Assembly: GCA_035415815.1 (NCBI GenBank)
Contig: DAOOGR010000087.1
Location: 1 to 5,695 of the forward strand
DNA: 5,695 nucleotides
Source of the DNA: Rectinema sp003452735
GTDB taxonomy: Bacteria; Spirochaetota; Spirochaetia; Treponematales; Rectinemataceae
Direction of reading: 5' to 3'
Of this stretch, positions 1-5,406 are shown one piece after another. How positions within the stretch are numbered: the stretch's first letter is position 1; every line of letters starts with the position of its first letter. The notes under the pieces are model-generated. The model searched no databases and was not told the origin of the DNA. It worked only from the letters and a program-made list of their open reading frames with translations. The position numbers were made by a program, and so were the translations under genes.

Positions 1-2
1 AT

Positions 3-140
3 GGTCATCTTGGTTTCGAAGAACTTGCTCAGCTTGCCTCTACGGCAAGTTCTCCAAATACCGACAAAATCGGTCGCACATCCGGCAAGCAAGAATATCT
101 CGAAAATTTGATTATGCAGTATGTGCTGGGAGTGGAGTAA
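3..140 (+). CDS. 3' end of an unidentified upstream gene (partial)
   Basis: An open frame enters from the left edge and runs 45 codons to a TAA at 138-140. That stop lies 22 bases before the Shine-Dalgarno sequence of the oxidoreductase gene, which is the spacing expected of an upstream operon member. The peptide starts GHLGFEELAQLAS and ends NLIMQYVLGVE, with a plausible amphipathic C-terminal helix, but I recognise no family. It may be another catabolic enzyme of the operon; this is inferred from position only. A competing frame beginning with the ATG at position 1 gives only 36 residues and stops at 111. The frame continuous with the oxidoreductase is also open here, but its translation is rich in Cys, Arg and Ser and looks non-coding. 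Two small hairpins lie inside this stretch (31-51 and 60-74). Confidence 0.5.
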   Translation, partial: GHLGFEELAQLASTASSPNTDKIGRTSGKQEYLENLIMQYVLGVE

Positions 141-175
141 TTTCGTCAATTGATAATGAATTAAGGAGGAAGGAC

Positions 176-1348
176 ATGATTGAAGGTAGCAATGAGGTAA
201 ACACCTCGAAAAAGTTGCGATATGGCATGGTAGGTGGCGGCAAAGGAGCCTTTATAGGCGATGTTCATCGCAAGGCGATTGCAATGGATGGGCTTGCCGA
301 ACTTGTCGCAGGCAGCTTTTCGCAGAGTTTCGAGAATACTTGTGAAACGGGCCTAAATCTAGGATTGTCGCGCGACAGACTCTATGCGACCTATGTTGAG
401 ATGGCAGAAAAAGAAGCGAGCAGACCCGATTGCATCGATTTTGTATCCATCGTTACCCCAAACGCACTGCACTATCCTATTGCAAAGACATTCCTTAATG
501 CAGGAATCAATGTTGTATGCGACAAGCCGCTGACTTTTGAAGAGTCAGAGGCGAGGGAGCTTCAGGAGATTGCTCGGCAAAAAGATCTCTTCTTTTGCGT
601 GACTTATACCTATACTGGTTACCCTGCAGTCAAGCAAGCGCGAGAAATGATCCGTCGAGGGTATATCGGTGACATACGCTTTGTCAATGCTGAATACCCA
701 CAGGAGTGGCTCGCTACTGCAACTGAGCGAGAAGGTTCCAAGCAGGCTTCCTGGAGGACGAACCCTGCACTTTCCGGCAAATCGAATTGCGTCGGAGATA
801 TCGGGAGCCATGCCGAGAACCTCGTCTCTTATATAACTGGTCTCAAAATCAAATCACTCTGTGCACGGCTCGATACATTTGTTCCTGGCCGAGTGCTTGA
901 TGACAATGCATCGATTATGGTCGAGTATGAAGGTGGTGCAAAGGGATTGTATTGGGCTAGCCAGATCGCTATCGGCTACGACAATGCTCTTAGGGTGAGA
1001 ATCTTTGGAACCAAAGGCACTATTCAATGGTCGCAGGAGAATCCCAATTACCTTTTCGTATCGAAGCTCGGCGAACCTACAAACTTGCTCTCTCGCGGAC
1101 GCGATCCTTTCTATCCTCATCCGCAATCATACTCGCGAGTACCTTCAGGCCATCCAGAAGGCTACTTCGAAGCTTTTGCAAATCTCTATAAGACCTTTAT
1201 TACCGCGCTTATTAAGAAAAAATTAGGCCAATCACTAACCGAAGAGGATCTAGACTTCCCAACTGCGGAAGAAGGCGCTATCGGTGTGCGTTTTATCGGT
1301 AAGTGCGTCGAATCCTCACAAAAGGGTGCGATTTGGCTGGCATTTTAG
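176..1348 (+). CDS. Gfo/Idh/MocA-family NAD(P)-dependent sugar oxidoreductase
   Basis: The product is a cytoplasmic dehydrogenase of 390 residues, a usual length for this family, whose members oxidise a hydroxyl of a sugar, inositol or glycoside with NAD(P). The N-terminal Rossmann fold has a glycine-rich turn at residues 19-24 (VGGGKG), followed by AFIGDVHRKA. VTPN at 93-96 and CDKP at 115-118 follow; K117 is the family's catalytic lysine (the EKP motif, here DKP). The C-terminal alpha/beta domain carries GDIGSH at 207-212, with D208 and H212 in the expected catalytic positions, and a late GHPEGYFEAFANLY motif at 325-338. The start is the ATG at 176, because AAGGAGGA at 163-170 sits five bases upstream. 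The frame is open further upstream but has no ATG there. The neighbouring isomerase and sugar importer support a role in carbohydrate catabolism. Family and fold are near certain; substrate and oxidised carbon are unknown. An inositol dehydrogenase label is not justified. Confidence 0.93.
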   Translation: MIEGSNEVNTSKKLRYGMVGGGKGAFIGDVHRKAIAMDGLAELVAGSFSQSFENTCETGLNLGLSRDRLYATYVEMAEKEASRPDCIDFVSIVTPNALHYPIAKTFLNAGINVVCDKPLTFEESEARELQEIARQKDLFFCVTYTYTGYPAVKQAREMIRRGYIGDIRFVNAEYPQEWLATATEREGSKQASWRTNPALSGKSNCVGDIGSHAENLVSYITGLKIKSLCARLDTFVPGRVLDDNASIMVEYEGGAKGLYWASQIAIGYDNALRVRIFGTKGTIQWSQENPNYLFVSKLGEPTNLLSRGRDPFYPHPQSYSRVPSGHPEGYFEAFANLYKTFITALIKKKLGQSLTEEDLDFPTAEEGAIGVRFIGKCVESSQKGAIWLAF

Positions 1349-1392
1349 TGAGGTTCTTTAGAGCTTATATGATAAATAAGATATGATTTTAT

Positions 1393-1398
1393 AGGAGG
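1393..1398 (+). promoter_or_regulatory. Shine-Dalgarno site deciding the isomerase start
   Basis: AGGAGG is immediately followed by an ATG at 1399, which would leave no spacer, and by a second in-frame ATG at 1405 with a six-base spacer. The second is therefore the likely start, and it removes two residues (Met-Thr) from the longest reading. Confidence 0.8.
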
Positions 1399-1404
1399 AT
1401 GACT

Positions 1405-1952
1405 ATGGCAAGACCAGTGACAATTTTCTCAGGCCAATGGGCAGACCTTCCCTTTGACCAATTTTGCGCTAAAGTCAAATCGTTTGGCTATGATGGTATT
1501 GAAATAGCTTGCTGGGGCGATCACATGGATGTCAAAGCGGCAGCAACCGACCCGAACTATGTCAAAGAGCGCAAAGCAATCCTTGAAAAGAATGGACTTA
1601 ATTGTTGGGCGCTTGGTGCGCATCTTGCAGGACAGTGCGTAGGCGATCTATGGGATTCTCGTCTGGACGGTTTTGCTCCAGCGGAATGCAAGGGACAGCC
1701 TGAAAAAATCCGTAAATGGGCTATACAGGAAATGAAATATACCGCTGAAGCCGCAAAGAATATGGGATGCGGAGTAGTAACAGGTTTTATGGGAAGTCCT
1801 ATCTGGAAATTTTGGTATTCCTTTCCACAGACTCCAGACGAAATGGTAGATGAAGGCTTTAAGGAGATAGTAAAGTTATGGACACCCATTCTCGACGAGT
1901 TCGATCGTTGTGGTGTCAAGTTTGCACTCGAGGTGCATCCAACTGAGATAGC
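1405..1952 (+). CDS. Sugar phosphate isomerase/epimerase, TIM barrel, N-terminal part (cut by gap)
   Basis: About 182 residues remain of an enzyme of the xylose isomerase-like TIM-barrel (AP endonuclease family 2) superfamily, which isomerises, epimerises or cleaves sugars and keto-sugars with a bound divalent metal. Visible features are the first strand and loop FSGQWADLPF, then GYDGIEIACWGDH, the histidine-bearing ALGAHLAGQ, and the segment ALEVHPTEI just before the gap, whose glutamate is a typical metal ligand. Known members with this pattern are roughly 300-350 residues long, so about 120-170 residues are missing. The gene begins 56 bases after the oxidoreductase stop and is probably co-transcribed with it. 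Gfo/Idh/MocA dehydrogenases and TIM-barrel isomerases often pair in sugar, inositol and 3-keto-glycoside pathways, so a sequential role is likely, but the substrate is unknown. The apparent continuation into ATPase sequence is not real. Confidence 0.87.
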
Positions 1953-2052
1953 NNNNNNNNNNNNNNNNNNNNNNNNNNNNNNNNNNNNNNNNNNNNNNNN
2001 NNNNNNNNNNNNNNNNNNNNNNNNNNNNNNNNNNNNNNNNNNNNNNNNNNNN
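1953..2052. other. Assembly gap: 100 N of unknown true length
   Basis: Exactly 100 consecutive N are present, the conventional placeholder for a scaffold gap whose size is not known. The left side breaks off within an isomerase barrel. The right side resumes at the Walker B motif of the first ATPase domain. From usual family lengths the minimum missing content is about 120-170 isomerase codons plus about 160 ATPase codons, close to 0.9-1 kb. More genes could lie within it. Confidence 0.97.
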
Positions 2053-3057
2053 ATAATGGATGAACCTACAACCATGCTCACCAGCAAGGAGATAGAGATA
2101 CTATTTGGGCTTATTGAAAGGCTCAAACAACGAGGTGTCACTATCATCTATATTTCTCATAAACTCAAGGAAGTTAAGCATATCTGTGATCGCGTAATGG
2201 TCCTTCGGGATGGAGAGTTTATTTGCCTCGAAGATACTGTGAATCTAACCATAGACGAAATGGCGCGCAGGATGGTAGGGCGCGAGCTAAAGGATGTTTT
2301 CCCTGAAAAGAAGAATCAGCCTGGCGATGTAGTGCTCTCTGTACGAAATCTATGTGTAGATAAGCTTCTTTACGACATCAGTTTCGATCTCCATGCTTCT
2401 GAGATATTGGGCTTTGCGGGTCTCATTGGAGCTGGCAGAACAGAGCTCACTGAGACAATTATGGGTCTAAGGCGTGCACGCTCGGGCACAATTATTCTGA
2501 ACGGCAATCAGTTGTCAATACAAAACCCTTGGGATGCTGTCGATGCAGGGTTAAGTTATCTCTCGGAAGATCGCCAAGGCGCAGGAATTATCACTTCATT
2601 TGACGTGGTAAAAAATATCACCCTCGCATCGCTAAAGCACTATGCAAAGCCATTTATCGATCAACAGGCAGAAGAGAATAAGGCAAAGTTCTATATCGAT
2701 CGATTTTCTATTAAGGCACCATCGCTTCAGGCAAAGCTCGAGCAACTCTCAGGTGGTAATCAGCAGAAAGTCTCTTTGGCAAAGAGCATAGATGTACAGC
2801 CCAAGATCATAATTGTGGATGAACCCACGCGCGGAATCGATGTAAAAGCAAAGCAGGATATTTATATTTTTATTCATGAATTAGCTGCTAGCGGCCTATC
2901 GGTCATTTTTATATCTTCTGAATTGGAAGAGATAATTGGGATGTGCGATAGAGTGCTAATCATGCGGGTTGGTCAAATTGTTGGTGAGCTAAAGTCGGAC
3001 AAATTGAGCGAAGAAGAAATCATGTATTTTGCGACAGGCGTCAAGGGAGGGTATTGA
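2053..3057 (+). CDS. Sugar ABC transporter double ATPase, RbsA/MglA type (5' end lost in gap)
   Basis: This is the cytoplasmic energy-coupling subunit of a ribose/galactose-type importer. The 334 visible residues (numbered from the gap edge) start at the first domain's Walker B, IMDEPTTMLTSKE at 1-13, and its switch histidine in YISHKL at 33-38. The second domain follows: a degenerate Walker A GLIGAGRTEL at 123-132 without the GK(S/T) lysine, YLSEDRQGAG at 169-178, the signature LSGGNQQKV at 232-240, Walker B IIIVDEPTRGID at 252-263, and FISSEL at 286-291 with Ser where the switch His would be. Loss of the Walker A lysine and switch His in the second domain is normal for RbsA-like proteins. 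Full-length relatives are about 500 residues, so roughly the first 165 (first Walker A, Q-loop and signature) are missing. The stop directly abuts the permease start. The transport class is certain; the substrate is not. Confidence 0.93.
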   Translation: MMDEPTTMLTSKEIEILFGLIERLKQRGVTIIYISHKLKEVKHICDRVMVLRDGEFICLEDTVNLTIDEMARRMVGRELKDVFPEKKNQPGDVVLSVRNLCVDKLLYDISFDLHASEILGFAGLIGAGRTELTETIMGLRRARSGTIILNGNQLSIQNPWDAVDAGLSYLSEDRQGAGIITSFDVVKNITLASLKHYAKPFIDQQAEENKAKFYIDRFSIKAPSLQAKLEQLSGGNQQKVSLAKSIDVQPKIIIVDEPTRGIDVKAKQDIYIFIHELAASGLSVIFISSELEEIIGMCDRVLIMRVGQIVGELKSDKLSEEEIMYFATGVKGGY

Positions 3058-4062
3058 ATGAAAATTCCAAATTTCAAGAAGATGTCTTTAAGCAAATCAG
3101 GCCCTCTGATTGCGCTGCTCGTCTTGGTGATTATTTCGACGATCCTCTATCCGAGATTTCTTGAAATTCAGAATCTGCTCAACATTCTGCGGCAGGTCTC
3201 CTATACAGGAATAATTGCGTTGGGTATGACTTTTGTTATCATATCAGGAGGAATTGATCTTTCAGTAGGCTCTATGACCGCATTGGCCGGAGCAGGTGCC
3301 ATTCTTATGTTGAATATGATCACCAATGCTCTTGTTGGTTTTTCACCGATGTGGCTTGGCACTTTCTTAAGCATCCTATCGGCGTTTATTGTTTCGCTTG
3401 TTATTGCTCTAAGTGCGGGTTTTCTCAATGGCTTTCTCATAACAAAAGGAAGAATAGCTCCTTTCATCGTAACGCTTGGAACAATGGCTATCTTTAGGTC
3501 GCTGACCTTATACATCGGAAAAGCAGGCGAATTTCGATCGGTTAACTCCTCCTATGGTGAAATGGGAATGTCGGTGATCTTGGGGATTCCTCTGCCTGTA
3601 TGGATTTTCTTTATCTTGGCGATGATTCTTTCTTTCGTATTGAACAGGACAAGATATGGCCGCTATGTATGCGCAGTGGGTTCGAATGAGAAGGTCGCTC
3701 GCTATTCTGCAATAAATGTCGATAAGATACGGCTGATTTCTTATGTGATTGTAGGCTTTATGGTTGGAATAACGGCAGTCCTCATTTCAGCGCGGCTCAA
3801 TTCACTGAGTTCGACCAATGCAGGCAAGGACTACGAAATGGACGCTATCGCTGCGGTTGTAATAGGCGGTACTGCCATGACGGGTGGAAAGGGTTCCATT
3901 TGGGGCTCTGTGATTGGTGCTATAATTCTTGGTATTATCAATAATATGCTTAACATGCTTGGTATTTCTCCTTATCTGCAGGGCCTCGTAAAAGGGCTCG
4001 TCATCATAGGTGCAGTATCAATTCAGAGAGGATGGATCAATAACAGCCGGAGTGAAAAGTGA
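3058..4062 (+). CDS. Sugar ABC transporter permease, RbsC type
   Basis: This inner-membrane subunit forms the translocation channel, probably as a homodimer, for the ATPase encoded just upstream. At 334 residues it has normal family length. Hydrophobic segments lie near 14-32, 48-66, 69-88, 98-128 (probably two), 133-153, 171-194, 223-246, 264-300 and 303-322. Family hallmarks are ALGMTFVIISGGIDLSVGS at 54-72, GSNEKVARYSAINV at 208-221, AVVIGGTAMTGGKGS at 266-280 and SPYLQGLVKGLVI at 304-316. The ATG starts on the base after the ATPase TGA. Its Shine-Dalgarno AAGGGAGG (3043-3050, seven-base spacer) lies inside the ATPase coding sequence, which suggests translational coupling and similar output of the two subunits. 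The charged tail SRSEK is cytoplasmic or disordered. No truncation or frameshift is visible. Confidence 0.95.
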   Translation: MKIPNFKKMSLSKSGPLIALLVLVIISTILYPRFLEIQNLLNILRQVSYTGIIALGMTFVIISGGIDLSVGSMTALAGAGAILMLNMITNALVGFSPMWLGTFLSILSAFIVSLVIALSAGFLNGFLITKGRIAPFIVTLGTMAIFRSLTLYIGKAGEFRSVNSSYGEMGMSVILGIPLPVWIFFILAMILSFVLNRTRYGRYVCAVGSNEKVARYSAINVDKIRLISYVIVGFMVGITAVLISARLNSLSSTNAGKDYEMDAIAAVVIGGTAMTGGKGSIWGSVIGAIILGIINNMLNMLGISPYLQGLVKGLVIIGAVSIQRGWINNSRSEK

Positions 4063-4069
4063 GAAATAG

Positions 4070-4084
4070 GAGAACGCGAAGGAT
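4070..4084 (+). repeat. 15-base direct repeat, copy 1 (intergenic)
   Basis: GAGAACGCGAAGGAT lies eight bases after the permease stop. The identical 15 bases recur at 5086-5100 inside the binding-protein gene, where they encode the ENAKD segment near its C terminus. The match ends at both flanks. It may be a scar of an older binding-protein gene copy or chance. Confidence 0.6.
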
Positions 4085-4088
4085 AAAA

Positions 4089-4129
4089 AATCGGGAATCT
4101 ATCGGGTAGCCGTTGGCATTTGCCCGATT
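4089..4129 (+). promoter_or_regulatory. Intercistronic mRNA hairpin between permease and binding-protein genes
   Basis: ATCGGGTA at 4101-4108 pairs with TGCCCGAT at 4121-4128 (eight pairs, one of them G-U). A nested GCC-GTT-GGC mini-stem sits at 4109-4117. An upstream AATCGGG at 4089-4095 can instead pair with CCCGATT at 4123-4129, so two 5' arms compete for one 3' arm. No T-tract follows, so this is not an intrinsic terminator. A hairpin just upstream of a binding-protein gene commonly stabilises that part of the message and helps the binding protein exceed the membrane subunits; that role is inferred here. Confidence 0.55.
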
Positions 4130-4152
4130 GAGAAAGAAATATGCATTGTATT

Positions 4153-4160
4153 GGAGGAGG
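4153..4160 (+). promoter_or_regulatory. Strong Shine-Dalgarno site deciding the binding-protein start
   Basis: GGAGGAGG precedes the ATG at 4165 by four bases (seven from the first GGAGG). It lies downstream of the in-frame ATG at 4141, which therefore cannot use it. The resulting product opens with a clean signal peptide, so 4165 is the start. Confidence 0.88.
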
Positions 4161-4164
4161 CATT

Positions 4165-5127
4165 ATGAAAAAAATCGTTATTGCCTTTATGCTGCTGCTT
4201 GCTATTGCCGCAGTACCGGTATTTGCCCAGAAGGTCAAGATTGGTGTTTCCATTCCCACCGCTGACCATGGTTGGACGGGAGGTATCAATTTTTGGGCCC
4301 AGAAAGCGATCAAAGATTGGCAGGCCAAGGATAAGAATATCGAGTTCTATCTAGTAACTGCTGATTCACCTGCAAAACAAGTCAACGATGTTGAAGATCT
4401 GATGGTGAAAGGTATCAATGCGCTTGTCATTCTAGCTCATGATTCCGCACCTCTTACTCCTGTAGTAAAAAAGGCATATGAAAAAGGCATTTATGTAGTC
4501 TCAGTAGACCGCGGACTCACTGAGGAAGTACAGGATGTCTACATTGCAGGCGATAACCCTGGCATGGGAAGGGCTTCGGCGGAATGGCTTGGCAAGGCAC
4601 TTGGCGGCAAGGGCGATATTGTCGTGCTCGAAGGTATTCCTTGTGTTATCAACAGCGAGCGTGTGGATAGCTTCAAAGAAGTAATGACAAAGAAATATCC
4701 TGGTATTAAAATCCTCGACTCGCAGCCAGCTTATTGGGATACGCAGAAAGGCCTTGAGATTATGACCAACTACTTACAGAAGTACAAGAAGATCGATGCG
4801 GTCTGGGCTCAGGACGACGATGTTCTCGTAGGCGTGCTCCAGGCATACAAGGAATCTGGACGCAAGGATATTAAGTACTTCCTTGGCGGTGCAGGCAGCA
4901 AAGTGATGATCAAAAAGATAATCGATGGCGATCCGCTTGTGCAGGCAGATGTAACTTATCCGCCCTCTATGATAGCAACGGGTATCTCGCTCGCTGTCTA
5001 TGGCTCGCGCAACCAGCCTTTACCAGGATTCTACCAAGCTAAGATTCCGTCGAAGATTATCCTTGCCGCAGAGCTTATCACAAAAGAGAACGCGAAGGAT
5101 TACTATCAGCCGGATTCTGTGTTCTGA
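4165..5127 (+). CDS. Periplasmic sugar-binding protein, RbsB-type (PBP type 1)
   Basis: This is the ligand-capturing subunit of the importer, 320 residues before processing. The signal peptide MKKIVIAFMLLLAIAAVPVFA ends at residue 21 with a V-F-A|Q type I site. There is no lipobox cysteine, so a soluble periplasmic protein is expected. The mature part starts with KVKIGVSIPTADHGWTGG (23-40), the first strand and hinge-side ligand loop. VVSVDRG at 111-117 matches the ribose-binding VDRG segment (D115, R116), and R166 in NSERVDSF matches its second arginine. WAQDDDVLVGVL (214-225) has Asp where RbsB has the ligand-contacting Asn. GGAG at 241-244 lacks the Asp of RbsB's GFDG, and TYPP at 264-267 replaces the Gln region. 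The ligand is thus probably a sugar or polyol other than ribose. It is the last gene before the terminator, and its ribosome binding site is the strongest in the window, consistent with high expression. Confidence 0.94.
   Translation: MKKIVIAFMLLLAIAAVPVFAQKVKIGVSIPTADHGWTGGINFWAQKAIKDWQAKDKNIEFYLVTADSPAKQVNDVEDLMVKGINALVILAHDSAPLTPVVKKAYEKGIYVVSVDRGLTEEVQDVYIAGDNPGMGRASAEWLGKALGGKGDIVVLEGIPCVINSERVDSFKEVMTKKYPGIKILDSQPAYWDTQKGLEIMTNYLQKYKKIDAVWAQDDDVLVGVLQAYKESGRKDIKYFLGGAGSKVMIKKIIDGDPLVQADVTYPPSMIATGISLAVYGSRNQPLPGFYQAKIPSKIILAAELITKENAKDYYQPDSVF
5086..5100 (+). repeat. 15-base direct repeat, copy 2 (in the binding-protein gene)
   Basis: Identical to 4070-4084. Read in frame it gives E-N-A-K-D, ordinary sequence for the C-terminal helix of a binding protein, so this copy is probably the original and the intergenic one derived or coincidental. 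Confidence 0.6.
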
Positions 5128-5160
5128 TTCAGAATTATTCTCGAGGATAGAATACATTCT
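5122..5160. repeat. Three short dyads after the binding-protein stop
   Basis: TTCTGA-T-TCAGAA (5122-5134) spans the stop codon. AGAAT-T-ATTCT (5131-5141) overlaps it, and AGAAT-AC-ATTCT (5149-5160) follows. All are exact short palindromes built on an AGAAT/ATTCT core. They could be protein-binding sites or chance in AT-rich DNA; none is followed by a T-tract. Confidence 0.35.
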
Positions 5161-5168
5161 CTGCGTTG

Positions 5169-5206
5169 GCCGCCCTGAGATCAAATCTTAGGGTGGCTTT
5201 TATTTT
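5169..5206 (+). terminator. Rho-independent terminator of the sugar operon
   Basis: A 12-pair stem is formed by GCCGCCCTGAGA (5169-5180) and TCTTAGGGTGGC (5186-5197), with two G-U wobbles and a TCAAA loop. TTTTATTTT follows directly. It lies 41 bases after the binding-protein stop and so closes the operon there. The reverse orientation lacks a good T-tract, so it acts mainly on the + strand. Confidence 0.93.
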
Positions 5207-5238
5207 ATTATGCTGTGAATTGAATTAAAAATTGCTCG

Positions 5239-5253
5239 AAGAATCAGATTCTT
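5239..5253. repeat. 15-base perfect dyad, candidate operator
   Basis: AAGAATC-A-GATTCTT is an exact palindrome about a single central base, and one more C-G pair is possible two positions further out. With a one-base loop it is a poor RNA hairpin, and no T-tract follows, so a dimeric DNA-binding protein site is more likely than a terminator. It shares the AGAAT core with the dyads at 5122-5160. It lies about 120 bases upstream of the proposed -10 of the next gene, which is far for a classical repressor site. Confidence 0.4.
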
Positions 5254-5349
5254 TGCGTTTAGAAGAGATCCTACGCGAGATAATGTACCTCAAATATCCA
5301 AATCATTTCAAAATATTGAGCTCACTCTTTCGCACATATATTAAAAAAG

Positions 5350-5378
5350 TCTCAGAGAATGAGATATTATGATATACT
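5350..5378 (+). promoter_or_regulatory. Extended -10 promoter with overlapping dyad, for the gene at 5407
   Basis: TGATATACT at 5370-5378 matches an extended -10 element (TG, one base, then TATACT at 5373-5378). No good -35 hexamer stands 17 bases upstream, as is common with extended -10 promoters. The predicted transcription start near 5385 gives a leader of about 20 bases. TCTCA-GAGAA-TGAGA (5350-5364) forms a five-pair dyad across the -35 zone and could be an operator. A weaker alternative is TTGAGC (5316-5321) with TATTAA (5339-5344). Confidence 0.55.
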
Positions 5379-5406
5379 ATAGGCATCTCTTTAAGGTGTT
5401 GCCATT

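Noticed and set aside
545..811. Minus-strand open frames opposite the oxidoreductase and other operon genes
   Set aside because: They lie wholly inside well-supported + strand genes, lack convincing ribosome sites and show no recognisable domains.
1364..1387. CTTAT/ATAAG dyad and ATATGAT direct repeat between oxidoreductase and isomerase genes, as promoter or operator
   Set aside because: The sequence is very AT-rich with no -35 partner, and the spacing fits simple co-transcription.
2419..2448. Inactivating mutation of the ATPase (Walker A without lysine in the second domain)
   Set aside because: GAGRTEL in the second domain, and Ser for the switch His, are normal in RbsA/MglA-type proteins, where the first domain carries the canonical motifs.
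1399..3057. A genuine bifunctional isomerase-ATPase fusion protein
   Set aside because: The frame is joined only through 100 N, and both halves lack essential parts of their folds. No such fusion is expected in this family.
4089..4140. Intrinsic terminator after the permease gene
   Set aside because: The hairpin is followed by an A-rich stretch (GAGAAAGAAAT), not a T-tract. The operon continues into the binding-protein gene.
4113..4142. Internal promoter TTGGCA / AAATAT before the binding-protein gene
   Set aside because: The -10 match is weak and the -35 lies inside the hairpin, so support is insufficient.
4141..4164. ATG at 4141 as start of the binding protein (MHCIGGGI extension)
   Set aside because: It would place the GGAGGAGG site inside the coding region and put eight residues in front of a classic signal peptide. 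The ATG at 4165 fits both signals.
5000..5191. Small + strand open frame overlapping the end of the binding-protein gene and the terminator
   Set aside because: It is an out-of-frame shadow, rich in Arg and Ser, that runs into the terminator stem. It has no good ribosome binding site.
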